DNA of 52,077 nucleotides from CAZIKB01 sp964539665 (lineage in GTDB: Bacteria > Zhuqueibacterota > Zhuqueibacteria > Oceanimicrobiales > Oceanimicrobiaceae). Position numbers and translations under genes: made by a program. The notes under the pieces were generated by a model, which had not been told where the DNA came from, did not search any database, and saw only the letters and a program-made list of their open reading frames with translations. Within the stretch, counting starts at the first letter, position 1, and each line of letters begins with the position of its first letter. This document shows positions 17,573 through 26,379 of this stretch, in pieces. The DNA is taken from NCBI GenBank assembly GCA_964539665.1, contig CAZIKB010000033.1:1-52077 (forward strand), given 5' to 3'.

Positions 17573-18896
17573 TTATTTACCGGCAACTCTGGACTGCATT
17601 GTGGCATCTTTGTACTCCAGCAAAGCCATATATTGCTTTCTTCCCGGTAATTTAGCATAGACTCCTGTTTTACCTTTTTCAACTACGATTTCACCTTCAA
17701 ATAAGTCGCCAGTTTTTTGTAAGTGGTGCCAATTTCCATTCATAATGACTGCGACATCTTCTGCTTCAGGCACTTTCAATTTAAACGTCTGCTTATTCCC
17801 TGATTTCAAGTGACCGGATATTGGCTGGTAGAGATGGACGCCAAATTCATCATAGGATGAATATGTGAATGGAAATCCTGCGGTACTGGGCATGCCTTTG
17901 CTCGCTACAATTTTGTAATCTAACGCCCACGTGTACATGCCAGGCTGTTCTTTGATTTTAGTGAAGAGTCTTAAAACATACTTTCCAGCCTGCGGCAGTA
18001 CAGCCTGGATTTTGTAGGTTCCAGGGCTTTTTTGAACAAAAGTGAAAGTATTATCCAGGTTTTGATTGTTCTGTTTCAATTGGGCCGTTAACAGCGCGTG
18101 CTCGGAAGCTTTAATGAATACAACCACCTCGCCGTCCGTTTCAATCACACTTTGAGGATGGCTGTTTATGGCGAGACCGTTTTGAAAAAAAGCTGGTCTC
18201 AGATAAACAAGGTTTTCATATTCCTGCATTGAAATGGGTGGCTCCAGAAGCTGCCACTGCGGATTTTCCGGGAAATGGTCATAAATAAACTCTTCAGGCG
18301 GCGTTAAGAAATAGTGTTCCTGAAATTTACGGATGAACTTGCCGGTGTTATCTAAATGGCCCGCGCCCCAGGTGGCGTCAAATAACTGCCATTTGCCATT
18401 TATTCTGACCGCATTCCAGGCATGATTGGGAGGGCCATTAAAGCTTGTACCCACTGAATAATTGTACCCTTTTGAATAACCACTAATCTTTACCAGCTCC
18501 AGACCGGCAGCTCGTCCCAGGCTTTCAAAAAGTCCGGCGTATCCGCTGCAAACAGCGCGTCCGCTTTTTAACACACCCTCTGGACTTAAATCGCCATAGT
18601 GTCCAGTAAAATAACCCTTTGTATCGTAAGCTATATTTTGGGTGAGCCAGCGATAGATAGCCCGCACTTTTTCCAGATCATTGTTTGCAGATTCTGTTAA
18701 GTATAAAGCTAAACTTTGAACGGACTTTTTGACTTTGTTGGGGAGCATCAAGGGCGTGTTTGTCAATACGAGCAAAATTAACTGCTTGAAAGGACTGCGC
18801 ATGGCTAAAACAGGCCGAGCCGACTAAATACAGCCAGGCTGTGATTACGAGTACTGTTGACGACCTGACCGTTTTTACTCTCCACTGATTTTGCAT
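17573..18896 (-). pseudogene. Transglutaminase-like (Ky-type) exported protein, split by one frameshift
   Basis: The transglutaminase-like domain reads in one frame and its signal peptide in another. ATG 18896, preceded by GGGAGGA, starts a signal peptide ending about SHAQS and continues to FARIDKHALDAP. Removing one G from the GGGG run at 18740-18743 joins this to NKVKKSVQSLALYL and a single frame of about 440 residues. The papain-like triad is intact downstream: Cys in GRAVCSGYAGL, His in PNHAWNAV, Asp in FDATWG. The C-terminal half resembles Ig-like domains of the kyphoscoliosis-peptidase type. As written, translation would give a short exported peptide or, from an internal start at 18802, a protein lacking export. 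Real mutation and sequencing error are equally possible. Confidence 0.75.
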
Positions 18897-18995
18897 AGCA
18901 CCATTCCTCCCATATTCTATTTGAGGCTTTTTGGCTGACATTGAGTTGTCGTTAATTGAAGAATTGCAACCTAACCTTTACTAGACTTCTAAAGT

Positions 18996-19316
18996 TTAGT
19001 AAAGGTTCTGATTTATAAACAAATTGGGATAATCCCTGGCTCCATGAAAAAATCTGTGTAAATAGACTAATTTATTGTGTGATATAACTTCGTATAGAAC
19101 CAGATAGTTACCAATTATTAGAATACGTATACTCTTTAGTCTGGGGTCATCGATTAGTTTACCCATTTCAGGAAATTTTTTCAAGTGCTTTATTTTTTTT
19201 CGAACATTGCGCTCAAATATTTTAGCAGCATTCAGGTTTTCTTTTTCAATGTATTCGATAGTAGTTATTAAGTCATCTGCAAATTCCGCGGAAATAATCA
19301 ACTTAAAATTTTTCAT
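18996..19316 (-). CDS. RelE/ParE-family toxin
   Basis: A 106-residue protein resembling the RelE/ParE superfamily: helix-rich start (SAEFADDLITTIEYIEKENLNAA), KKIKHLKKFPEMGKL near the middle, then beta strands with IRILIIGNYLVLYEV and the tail YLHRFFHGARDYPNLF, the usual place of the late active-site residues. Family members cut mRNA at the ribosome (RelE) or poison gyrase (ParE); the sequence looks closer to ParE/plasmid-stabilisation proteins. Its start overlaps the antitoxin stop by four bases (19313-19316), as usual in these operons. Confidence 0.85.
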   Translation of the reverse strand: MKNFKLIISAEFADDLITTIEYIEKENLNAAKIFERNVRKKIKHLKKFPEMGKLIDDPRLKSIRILIIGNYLVLYEVISHNKLVYLHRFFHGARDYPNLFINQNLY

Positions 19317-19609
19317 AGAAAAATATTATCCATCATTCTATCGAAATCTTCCTCAGAATAACTTTTTCCTTCTTTAATACTCTTTCGCGATTTCCCAATT
19401 TTTAACACTAATTCACTCAATTCTTTTTCTTTTTCAAATGCTTTTTTATAATGGTCGCGTTCTTTAATAATGTCATCATAAAATGCAGGTGATAGTAATA
19501 CTAGATAAGCTTTTCCATTTTTAGTCACATACAGAGGTTCTTTAGAGTAACTAATTTTATCAAGTGTATCTTTCTGCCGTAAAGCACTGATGGATTGGAT
19601 ATCAGGCAT
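19313..19609 (-). CDS. Phd/YefM-family antitoxin
   Basis: A 98-residue partner of the downstream toxin. The N-terminal half fits the Phd/YefM DNA-binding fold (MPDIQSISALRQK, then EPLYVTKNGKAYLVLLSPAFYDD). The C-terminal half is charged and helical and would wrap the toxin. It would repress its own operon and neutralise the RelE/ParE-type toxin. AGGT lies shortly before ATG at 19609. A long palindrome upstream (19647-19681) is a candidate operator, though it may instead belong to a dispersed repeat family. Confidence 0.85.
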   Translation of the reverse strand: MPDIQSISALRQKDTLDKISYSKEPLYVTKNGKAYLVLLSPAFYDDIIKERDHYKKAFEKEKELSELVLKIGKSRKSIKEGKSYSEEDFDRMMDNIFL

Positions 19610-19646
19610 TTTTTACCTCATAATTAAGTGATATTTCTTATGCATA

Positions 19647-19681
19647 TTTCTGTCATAATTTAGGCAAAATTATGACAGAAA
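19647..19681. repeat. 35-bp near-perfect palindrome between antitoxin and S9 peptidase genes
   Basis: TTTCTGTCATAATTT (19647-19661) and AAATTATGACAGAAA (19667-19681) are exact inverted copies with a five-base loop. It lies 37 bp upstream of the antitoxin start and 41 bp beyond the stop of the S9 peptidase gene. It could be the toxin-antitoxin operator or a stem-loop at the end of the S9 transcript, though no T-run follows on the minus strand. TGACAGAAATCA also occurs in the foldback at 44487-44602, which suggests a shared repeat. Confidence 0.6.
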
Positions 19682-19722
19682 TCAAGACGAATCTCAATAG
19701 ATTTCACATATTGAGTTATTCT

Positions 19723-21786
19723 CTAATTCGTCCCATCACCTTTAACCCAATGATCCAGCCAGCCAATTACCGTGTCATGCCATAGAATGCTGTTTTGCGG
19801 CTGCAGGACCCAGTGATTCTCATCCGGAAAATAGAGGAACTTGCTTGGGATGTTGCGGCGCTGCAATGCCGTAAAAGCCGCAATGCCCTGCGTAACTGGA
19901 ATTCGGTAATCTAATTCACCCTGGATAACCAGCATGGGTGTTTTCCACTTATCGACGTGCAGAGACGGATTGTGTTTCTCGTGTCCTTCTGAGTGGGCAA
20001 AATAGGTGCCGCCGTGTTCCCATTCAGGGAACCACAGCTCTTCTGTTGAATAGTACATCATTCGGTGCTCGAAGACGCCGTCGTGGTTGATCAGGCACTT
20101 GAATCGGTCCGGCCAATTGCCGGCAATCCAGTTGATCATGTAACCGCCGTATGAGGCGCCAAGTGCACCAACTCGATTACCATCCATCCAGGGATACTTT
20201 TCAAGTGCGGCTTCCAGACCTTTCTGCAGGTCTTCAAAAGGTTTGCCGCCCCAGTCACCGGTAATGGAATCTGTGAATTTCTGGCCGTAGCCAACCGAGC
20301 CGTGAAAGTCGACCATAACGGCTGCATAGCCAGCGCCGGCATAAGCCTGGGGATTCCAGCGGTAGTGAAAGCTGTTTCCAAAAGAGCCCTGCGGACCGCC
20401 GTGAATCAAAAACGCCACAGGATATTTTTTAGCCGGATCAAAATCAGCAGGTTTAACAATGTAACAGTAAACGGTTTCGTCGTTCCAGCCCTTGAAGGTG
20501 AACTGTTCATAATCCCCCAAACGGGCAACGGCTATTTTTTCGGCATTTATTTTAGTGATAGTACGGACATCGCTGCCATTTGGTTTGACTGAATAAAGTT
20601 CCGTTGGTGACTTTAGATTTGTCAGTCCAAAGACTAATCTTTTACCAGCAACGGAAGGAGAGCTCACTCGTCCCTCCTGTACAATTGTTTTAACTTTTCC
20701 GGAAGCGGCCTCAATAGAAAACAAAGATCTCTGTCCTAAATTTGAGGCAGTGGTGTAAATGGTTTTGCTGTTCGCAGACCAGACGATGCCGCCCGGGGAG
20801 CGATCCCAATTTTCCGTAAGCACGCGTTCTTTTCCGCTGGTCCAATCTCGCAAGACAATTCGGAAACGGTCTGCTTCAAATCCAGGTCTGGACATGGCGA
20901 GGTAAGCCAGAGTCTTGCCATCAGGAGAGAAGGCCGGGCCAGTGTCCCAGGCCTGGTTCTTTTCCGTTAAACATTCAGGCGCTTTGGAAGCATCAATTGG
21001 GGCTGAAAAGAGATCAAAATCAACTGACCAGGGCTCTTCACGACCAACGTCTCGTGCGGTAAAAACGATGGCTTTACTGTCTGGTGTAAAAGTTATTTCT
21101 TCCGCACCGCCAAAAGGTTTGGACGGGCTGTCTGCATCCATGCCTTTCATGATGTCCACAACGTCGCCGCCATTTGTGGGCATGACAAATATATGAGACC
21201 GGCGGCCATCCTTCCAGGTATCCCAGTGACGTACGAAAAGCTTTTCAAAAATGACACCGCTGGTTTTGCTGTTTTCCTTTGCGGTCAACTTTTCTTTGGT
21301 GCAATTTATCTCTTCACACTCTGTAAAAACCTCCATGGTAAATGCAATATGATTACCGTCTTGAGATAAAACCAGATTGCCCACGTTCAATGGCTGTTCA
21401 GTTGCTTGCACCGCTTCACCACCAGTGAGATAAATACGCCAGACCTGTGAAGAGCCGGAGCGCGTGGATAGAAATAGAACGCTGTTACCGTCTGGTGACC
21501 ATCTCGGATTGAAATCACCAGCAGGGTGTGAGGTAAGCTGCTTAAGGCCTGTTCCTTCTGTTCCAACTAACCAGAGATCGGTTCGACCTCTATTTGCCTC
21601 AAGATCAGTTTTTCGCAAAACAAAAACTATAGACTTGCCATCGGGTGAAACTTGTGGATCACCAACCCGATCCATAGCCAGCATGTCATGAATTGAAAAC
21701 GGATGCGGGTTTTGAGGATTAGCAAATACATTTAAACTGAAAATGCAAATAGTTAAAAACAAAAGAGTTGTAGAGATTCGACGCAT
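19723..21786 (-). CDS. S9-family dipeptidyl peptidase/acylaminoacyl peptidase, exported
   Basis: A 687-residue protein with signal peptide (cleavage near residue 22), an N-terminal propeller with repeated PD40-type units (DPQVSPDGKSIVFV, FNPRWSPDGNSVLFL, PAFSPDGKTLAYL) and a C-terminal hydrolase domain. The nucleophile motif is GASYGGY; GELDYRIP provides the aspartate and DENHWV the histidine. HGGPQGSFG forms the oxyanion region. It is a standard-length S9C enzyme that would release dipeptides or acylated residues from peptides in the periplasm. It stands alone on its strand with a 446-bp gap upstream, so it probably has its own promoter. Confidence 0.9.
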   Translation of the reverse strand: MRRISTTLLFLTICIFSLNVFANPQNPHPFSIHDMLAMDRVGDPQVSPDGKSIVFVLRKTDLEANRGRTDLWLVGTEGTGLKQLTSHPAGDFNPRWSPDGNSVLFLSTRSGSSQVWRIYLTGGEAVQATEQPLNVGNLVLSQDGNHIAFTMEVFTECEEINCTKEKLTAKENSKTSGVIFEKLFVRHWDTWKDGRRSHIFVMPTNGGDVVDIMKGMDADSPSKPFGGAEEITFTPDSKAIVFTARDVGREEPWSVDFDLFSAPIDASKAPECLTEKNQAWDTGPAFSPDGKTLAYLAMSRPGFEADRFRIVLRDWTSGKERVLTENWDRSPGGIVWSANSKTIYTTASNLGQRSLFSIEAASGKVKTIVQEGRVSSPSVAGKRLVFGLTNLKSPTELYSVKPNGSDVRTITKINAEKIAVARLGDYEQFTFKGWNDETVYCYIVKPADFDPAKKYPVAFLIHGGPQGSFGNSFHYRWNPQAYAGAGYAAVMVDFHGSVGYGQKFTDSITGDWGGKPFEDLQKGLEAALEKYPWMDGNRVGALGASYGGYMINWIAGNWPDRFKCLINHDGVFEHRMMYYSTEELWFPEWEHGGTYFAHSEGHEKHNPSLHVDKWKTPMLVIQGELDYRIPVTQGIAAFTALQRRNIPSKFLYFPDENHWVLQPQNSILWHDTVIGWLDHWVKGDGTN

Positions 21787-22232
21787 GGTACCCTCCTTTA
21801 AAAGGTTAGAAGCTTATCTGCACAAATTGACTATTTGTTTATAGTTGAATCTGGTTGATAATATAACATTTTGTTAAATCTATTTCAATAGATTCCGCTT
21901 TAAAATCGGTACTTTTTATCCTGAATTATTCACAATGGAAATACACTGAATAACACAGACAATTTAAAAACAGTAACTTATACCCAATTTCATAAATACA
22001 GTAACATAAATGTATTGACTGGATTAACAAGATAAACGGGATGCCCATTATCTGTCCTATTTGTATATGATTGTTTTATCACAAAAGAATAACTTATTCT
22101 AAAAGTTTTACGTATAGTAAAAAATAAATTAGTTTAACTTGACAATTTAGCTATAAATTGATAATTTTGATTTGTTATTTAAATATAAAATAAAATAGGT
22201 AAAAATCAATTTTGATTTAAGGAGAGGTTATT
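21787..22232. other. Divergent intergenic region with two dispersed-repeat fragments
   Basis: This AT-rich gap lies between the divergent S9 peptidase and DUF2333-like genes, so promoters for both are expected. No gene is seen. It holds CCTGAATTATTCACA at 21920-21934, the same motif as at the ends of the 7331-7470 element and at 46393, and a stretch at 22015-22042 (TTGACTGGATTAACA then GATAAACGGGAT) resembling a repeat common in many bacterial genomes. Just before the DUF2333-like gene the sequence is very A/T-rich. Confidence 0.5.
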
Positions 22233-23234
22233 GTGGAAAATATTAAAGAGCGACGCCGTGGATGGTTCATTGGTATCTTTGTCATTATTTGGTTCGTGTT
22301 CATGTTTGCCCTCAGTATTTATTGGGGATTAGCGCCAGATCTGATCGACGTGCAGCAAGCTGCAGAATTGCGGGCCGCGCGAGATAATGATAACCTAGTT
22401 ACCGGTTACGTGACCACCAACGCCTTGATTGAGGTGGCGAATACATTATTGGACAAGCCGGGCGGCTATTTGAGCAATGATAAAATGCCGCCCAGTGTTT
22501 TCATGGATAACATTCCAGCCTGGGAATTCGGCGTTCTGGTACAAGTGCGGGATTTCACCAAAGCGCTTCGCAATGACATCAGCCGGGCGCAAACGCAATC
22601 ACGGGAAAACCAGGATTTAGCCAAAGCAGAGCCGCAGTTTAATGTAAATAGCAATTCCTGGATTTTTCCGGCCGCCGAAAGTGAATACCGCGATGGAATA
22701 CAGGCCGTTGAGAAATACCTGCAAGGTCTCGGTGAAACGGATAATCCTTCTACGCAATTTTTCTCCCGCGCTGATAATTTACGCGATTGGTTAAAGATTG
22801 TAGCCAACCGTCTGGGAAGTCTTTCGCAGCGCTTAAGCGCCAGTGTTGGCCAGGAGCGCATCAACACCGACCTTGCCGGCGAGCCCGAAGCTGAGCAGTC
22901 CACGGACATTGCTAAAGAAATTATTATAAAAACGCCCTGGCTGCAAATTGATGATGTTTTCTATGAAGCTCGAGGCACATGCTGGGCTTTAATTCATTTT
23001 CTGAGCGCTATCGAAATCGATTTTAAACAGGTACTGCAAAAGAAAAATGCCGTGAGAAGTGTGCAGCAAATCATTCGGGAGCTGGAAGCGACCCAGAGAA
23101 CCATCTGGAGCCCTTATGTACTAAATGGTTCTGATTTTGGTTTTTTTGCCAATTATTCTCTGGTTATGTCCTCTTATGTTTCCAGGGCGAATGCCGGTAT
23201 AATTGATTTGCGAGATTTGTTGTCTCAAGGGTAA
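22233..23234 (+). CDS. DUF2333-like membrane-anchored protein
   Basis: A 333-residue protein starting at GTG with GGAGAGG about 6 bases upstream. After a basic N-terminus (RRRGW) there is one membrane helix (about residues 11-30), then a long helical domain. It resembles DUF2333: ITTNALI-like VTTNALIEVANTLLDKPGGYLSND, then PSVFMDNIPAWEFGVLVQVRD and a C-terminal SGLRDL-like end. The function of this family is not known to me; it is an inner-membrane protein with a periplasmic domain. The only neighbours are an unrelated peptidase upstream and TetR downstream, so context does not help. Confidence 0.75.
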   Translation: MENIKERRRGWFIGIFVIIWFVFMFALSIYWGLAPDLIDVQQAAELRAARDNDNLVTGYVTTNALIEVANTLLDKPGGYLSNDKMPPSVFMDNIPAWEFGVLVQVRDFTKALRNDISRAQTQSRENQDLAKAEPQFNVNSNSWIFPAAESEYRDGIQAVEKYLQGLGETDNPSTQFFSRADNLRDWLKIVANRLGSLSQRLSASVGQERINTDLAGEPEAEQSTDIAKEIIIKTPWLQIDDVFYEARGTCWALIHFLSAIEIDFKQVLQKKNAVRSVQQIIRELEATQRTIWSPYVLNGSDFGFFANYSLVMSSYVSRANAGIIDLRDLLSQG

Positions 23235-23537
23235 AGGCAGGATATCTGGTGGAGTGGTTCCAAAGTATCGTATTTTCGATTAAGCATAAATAAAGCGTTC
23301 AATTCTGATTATTAACGGTCATTCAATAGTCATCATTGACTTAATTTCCGAATGACAATGAGTGACATCGTAGCCGGGGCAACAGCTCAGGCATAATTTG
23401 TGTCTGGAATATTGCTATGATAATTAGGAATCGTTACCTTTGTAAAAATTTCCTCAGACAATTAAAAAAACCTTGACATTAAAAGTATATTTTATTATAA
23501 TCCGGCGTAAGTAAACACTCACTCATTCAATCAAATT
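23235..23537. other. Intergenic region carrying the TetR-gene promoter
   Basis: No gene is visible. A short inverted pair GTCATTC (about 23320) / GAATGAC (about 23350) may be another small repeat. The last 70 bases contain the promoter and possible operator described separately. Confidence 0.4.
23473..23501 (+). promoter_or_regulatory. Sigma-70-type promoter for the TetR/ferredoxin genes
   Basis: TTGACA (23473-23478) and TATAAT (23496-23501) are both exact consensus hexamers with a 17-base spacer. Transcription would begin near 23508, giving a leader of about 30 bases. No ribosome binding site precedes the TetR ATG. AGTAAACACTCACT overlaps the probable start site and forms an imperfect palindrome, a plausible autorepressor site. 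Confidence 0.75.
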
Positions 23538-24104
23538 ATGGCCAGGCCCCTCAACAAAAAAATTGACGTCATTGATGCCGCACTTGCTCTTTTTATGCGA
23601 AAAGGCATTAAAGCCACCACCACACGCGATATTGCCCTCCGTGCAGGTATTTCTGAAGGTACAATCTATCGACATTTTGATAGTAAAGAAGAACTGGCGG
23701 AAATCTTATTTGAACAAAATATAGATGATTTTTGGAAATTTCTAAAAGGTTATCTAAAAAACACCAAAACGCCGGTAGAGATGTTGCAGGCATTCATTGA
23801 AGGTTTTTTTGAATTTTCACGCAGAGAACAAAGGAGTTACGGTTTTATTATTGCTGCCCATCAAACTGAATTGAAAAAACACTCTCGCGATAGAATGAAG
23901 CCCAAGCAAATGCTGACAAAGATTCTCAGGTTAGGGCAGAGCCAGGGTATCTACAGGAAAATGGATATAAAGTTAGCATGTGCGATGGTACTGGGGAGTA
24001 TTACACAAACCATATTTTATCTAAAAAGCGGCCGCATTGCAGTAAATTATGATGATGTTGTAAAGGAAGTAGTGAATACTTGCCTGAAAATGGTAAAGAG
24101 ATGA
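23538..24104 (+). CDS. TetR/AcrR-family transcriptional regulator
   Basis: A 188-residue regulator. The N-terminal helix-turn-helix is canonical: IDAALALFMRKGIKATTTRDIALRAGISEGTIYRHFDSKEEL across residues 9-53. The C-terminal helical domain would bind an unknown ligand. It is preceded by an exceptionally good promoter with an overlapping imperfect palindrome, which suggests strong transcription held down by autorepression. It lies 28 bp before a ferredoxin gene and the two probably share a transcript ending at 24478. The target beyond its own operon is not visible. Confidence 0.9.
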   Translation: MARPLNKKIDVIDAALALFMRKGIKATTTRDIALRAGISEGTIYRHFDSKEELAEILFEQNIDDFWKFLKGYLKNTKTPVEMLQAFIEGFFEFSRREQRSYGFIIAAHQTELKKHSRDRMKPKQMLTKILRLGQSQGIYRKMDIKLACAMVLGSITQTIFYLKSGRIAVNYDDVVKEVVNTCLKMVKR

Positions 24105-24132
24105 AAATCTATAATTGAAAGGAGGTGATAAC

Positions 24133-24414
24133 ATGACCTATATTATTGCTGAACCTTGTGTAGATGTGAGAGATCGGGCTTGCGTGGATGTCTGTCCTGT
24201 TGATTGTATCTATGAAATTGAAGATACTCAGTTGTCTGAAGGGGATGACGCTTATAAAATGATACTCTACATTCATCCTGAAGAGTGCATTGACTGTGGC
24301 GCCTGTGAGCCGGAATGTCCAGTCGAGGCAATCTTTCCAGAAGATGAAGTGCCTGATAAATGGAGTGAATATACGCCGTATAATTATGAGGCATTTGGCC
24401 TTACTGCACCTTAA
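24133..24414 (+). CDS. Seven-iron ferredoxin (3Fe-4S plus 4Fe-4S)
   Basis: A 93-residue electron carrier. The first cluster motif is C-x7-C-x3-CP (EPCVDVRDRACVDVCPVDC) with Asp where a fourth cysteine would sit, the pattern of a 3Fe-4S cluster; the second is CIDCGACEPECP for 4Fe-4S. I start at ATG 24133, which is preceded by AAAGGAGGTGAT, an almost complete complement of the 16S rRNA tail, rather than the in-frame TTG at 24115. It is cytoplasmic and donates electrons to an unknown partner. It lies directly downstream of a TetR regulator and ends in a clear terminator, so the two may form a redox- or ligand-responsive unit. Confidence 0.93.
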   Translation: MTYIIAEPCVDVRDRACVDVCPVDCIYEIEDTQLSEGDDAYKMILYIHPEECIDCGACEPECPVEAIFPEDEVPDKWSEYTPYNYEAFGLTAP

Positions 24415-24433
24415 TTTAAAAATTGTATTATGA

Positions 24434-24478
24434 AAAAGCCACCCCATATTCTACTATGTCTGGAATGGGGGTGGCTTT
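24434..24478 (+). terminator. Rho-independent terminator after the ferredoxin gene
   Basis: AAAAGCCACCCC pairs with GGGGTGGCTTT, extended by ATTC/GAAT inside, leaving a loop of about ten bases. The stem is GC-rich and the 3' side runs into TTTACTTTT. It lies 20 bp after the ferredoxin stop and 11 bp before the EamA gene. The A-rich 5' side means it could also work for leftward transcription. Confidence 0.85.
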
Positions 24479-24489
24479 ACTTTTAAAAT

Positions 24490-25365
24490 ATGACTGTTTA
24501 CTTAATACTTATTATTGGGCTAATTGCGGCTTCTTTTGCATCTATTCTGATAAAACTTTGTGATGCCCCCGCCATGGTAATTGCTTCTTATCGATTGAGT
24601 TTATCGTCAATCTTTTTTATTACAGTGGCTGGATTCAAAAAGGGCAATCCCATTGGAGTATTTAGTCGTCATGATTTTTTATATGCCTCTTTTTCCGGAA
24701 TATTTTTATGCTTACATTTTGCAACCTGGATTACTTCATTAAAATATACAACAGTTGCAAATTCAGTGGTGTTGGTCTCTACGGCGCCAATTTTTGTTGC
24801 TTTGGGTTCATTTGTCTTCTTAAAGGAGAAGATTGCCCGAATAACAATTGTCGGCATTTTTATTACCATTTCAGGTTCCGTTATTATCAGTTTTGTTAAT
24901 TTAGGAGTAGGGGAGAATACCATTATTGGCAATGCTTTAGCTATGACCGGCGCTGTTGGATATGCGGGTTATATTCTTTTAGGCCGCAATCTGCGTTCGC
25001 GCATGGATACTCTGAATTATGTATTAGTAGTATACGTAACGAGTGCAATATTACTGGTTTTGATTACAGCTTTTTTGGACCTATCATTTTTTGGATATAA
25101 TCTAAAAATCTATTCACTCCTGATTCTAATTGCTTTTGTTCCGCAGGTTATTGGGCACACAAGTTTTAATTGGGCATTGAAATTCATTTCTGCAACATTA
25201 GTCGCGGTTGTCACTCTTGGGGAACCAATTGGTGCGATTATATTAGCTTTTTTTATTTTAGGAGAAAAATTAACTGCAATTCAGGCAATTGGCGGTATTT
25301 TTATTCTGATTGGTATAATGTTGGCAATTCGCGGTGAATCTAAGAAACATATCGGATCTGTATAA
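24490..25365 (+). CDS. EamA/DMT-superfamily transporter
   Basis: A 291-residue protein of ten predicted membrane helices with two EamA repeats. The first half ends with SVVLVSTAPIFVALGSFVFLKEK and the second with LVAVVTLGEPIGAIILAFFILGEKLTAIQAIGG, the usual repeat signatures. These carriers export or import metabolites; the substrate cannot be told from sequence. No good ribosome binding site precedes the ATG, which sits just after the ferredoxin terminator. RNase Z begins 8 bases after its stop, so they are co-transcribed. Confidence 0.9.
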   Translation: MTVYLILIIGLIAASFASILIKLCDAPAMVIASYRLSLSSIFFITVAGFKKGNPIGVFSRHDFLYASFSGIFLCLHFATWITSLKYTTVANSVVLVSTAPIFVALGSFVFLKEKIARITIVGIFITISGSVIISFVNLGVGENTIIGNALAMTGAVGYAGYILLGRNLRSRMDTLNYVLVVYVTSAILLVLITAFLDLSFFGYNLKIYSLLILIAFVPQVIGHTSFNWALKFISATLVAVVTLGEPIGAIILAFFILGEKLTAIQAIGGIFILIGIMLAIRGESKKHIGSV

Positions 25366-25372
25366 ATATTAA

Positions 25373-26287
25373 ATGGAAATTGTTTTTTTAGGAACCAGCG
25401 CAGCATTGCCAACTCGACTTCGATGGCCTACTGCCACCGCTATGATTCGCGGGGGAGAAATCCTTCTTTTCGATTGTGGTGAAGGAACCCAACTACAATT
25501 TCAAAAAGCTCGTCTGAAGCCGGGTAAGCTTACCAAAATTTTTATTACTCATTTCCATGGCGACCATTTTTATGGTTTGATCGGATTATTGACCTCTCTG
25601 CAACTGGGGGGTCGAAAAAATGCATTACATCTTTATGGTCCGAAAGGGCTGGACCAGTATTTAGAATTTATGCAAAAGTTGTCGCATTTCACATTTGGCT
25701 ATGATATTTTTATCCATGAAGTTGCAGAAAATGATACTAAAACAGTTTGGGATTTTGAAGAATATCAGGTTATTGCAAAACCCTTACAGCATAGTCTTTT
25801 TGTTCTGGGTTTTCGATTGGAAGAAAAACCAAAACCTGGCAAATTTAACGTGTTAGAAGCAGAAAAGCTGGGCGTGCCAGCAGGACCACAGAGGAAATTG
25901 CTGCAAGAGGGTATATCTGTGCGCATAGCAAACGGCAGAGAAATATTACCTTCAGAAATTCTCGGCCCTGAAAAGCCTGGTAAAACAATCACCTTCTGTT
26001 TAGATACCAGGCCTTGCAAAAATTCAGTCGAGCTGGCAAAAGATGCGGACCTTCTAATTCACGATGGCACTTTTGATGAATCTAAACAAGATTGGGCAGA
26101 ATTGACCGGGCATTCAACCGTTGTGCAAACTGCCGAAATTGCCAAAGAGGCTGTAGTTAAAAGCCTGGTTCTAACCCATATAAGCGCCCGCTATGAAGAA
26201 AAGGATTTTGTGGATCTTTTAGTTCAGGCGCAGAGAGTCTTTCCAAATACTATATTGGGACATGATTTATTGAGGATAGTGGTTTGA
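25373..26287 (+). CDS. rnz: Ribonuclease Z (tRNA 3' processing)
   Basis: A 304-residue metallo-beta-lactamase-fold nuclease that trims tRNA 3' ends. The main zinc motif is THFHGDHFYG at about residues 61-70; further ligands are the Gln-His of KPLQHS, the aspartate of FCLDTRP and the histidine in LTHISARY. The pattern FLGTSAALPTRLRWPTA at the N-terminus and the exosite-like region around PAGPQRKLLQEG are typical of bacterial RNase Z. It belongs to a small operon with EamA upstream and possibly the HAD gene downstream. Length is normal and all motifs are intact. Confidence 0.93.
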   Translation: MEIVFLGTSAALPTRLRWPTATAMIRGGEILLFDCGEGTQLQFQKARLKPGKLTKIFITHFHGDHFYGLIGLLTSLQLGGRKNALHLYGPKGLDQYLEFMQKLSHFTFGYDIFIHEVAENDTKTVWDFEEYQVIAKPLQHSLFVLGFRLEEKPKPGKFNVLEAEKLGVPAGPQRKLLQEGISVRIANGREILPSEILGPEKPGKTITFCLDTRPCKNSVELAKDADLLIHDGTFDESKQDWAELTGHSTVVQTAEIAKEAVVKSLVLTHISARYEEKDFVDLLVQAQRVFPNTILGHDLLRIVV

Positions 26288-26379
26288 GTGAATATTGCAG
26301 CTAATATTAGATTTTTTGAAATTTACATTGTTTAATTGTAAGATTATTAACAATGCAACTATGAGACAAAATAGCCATA

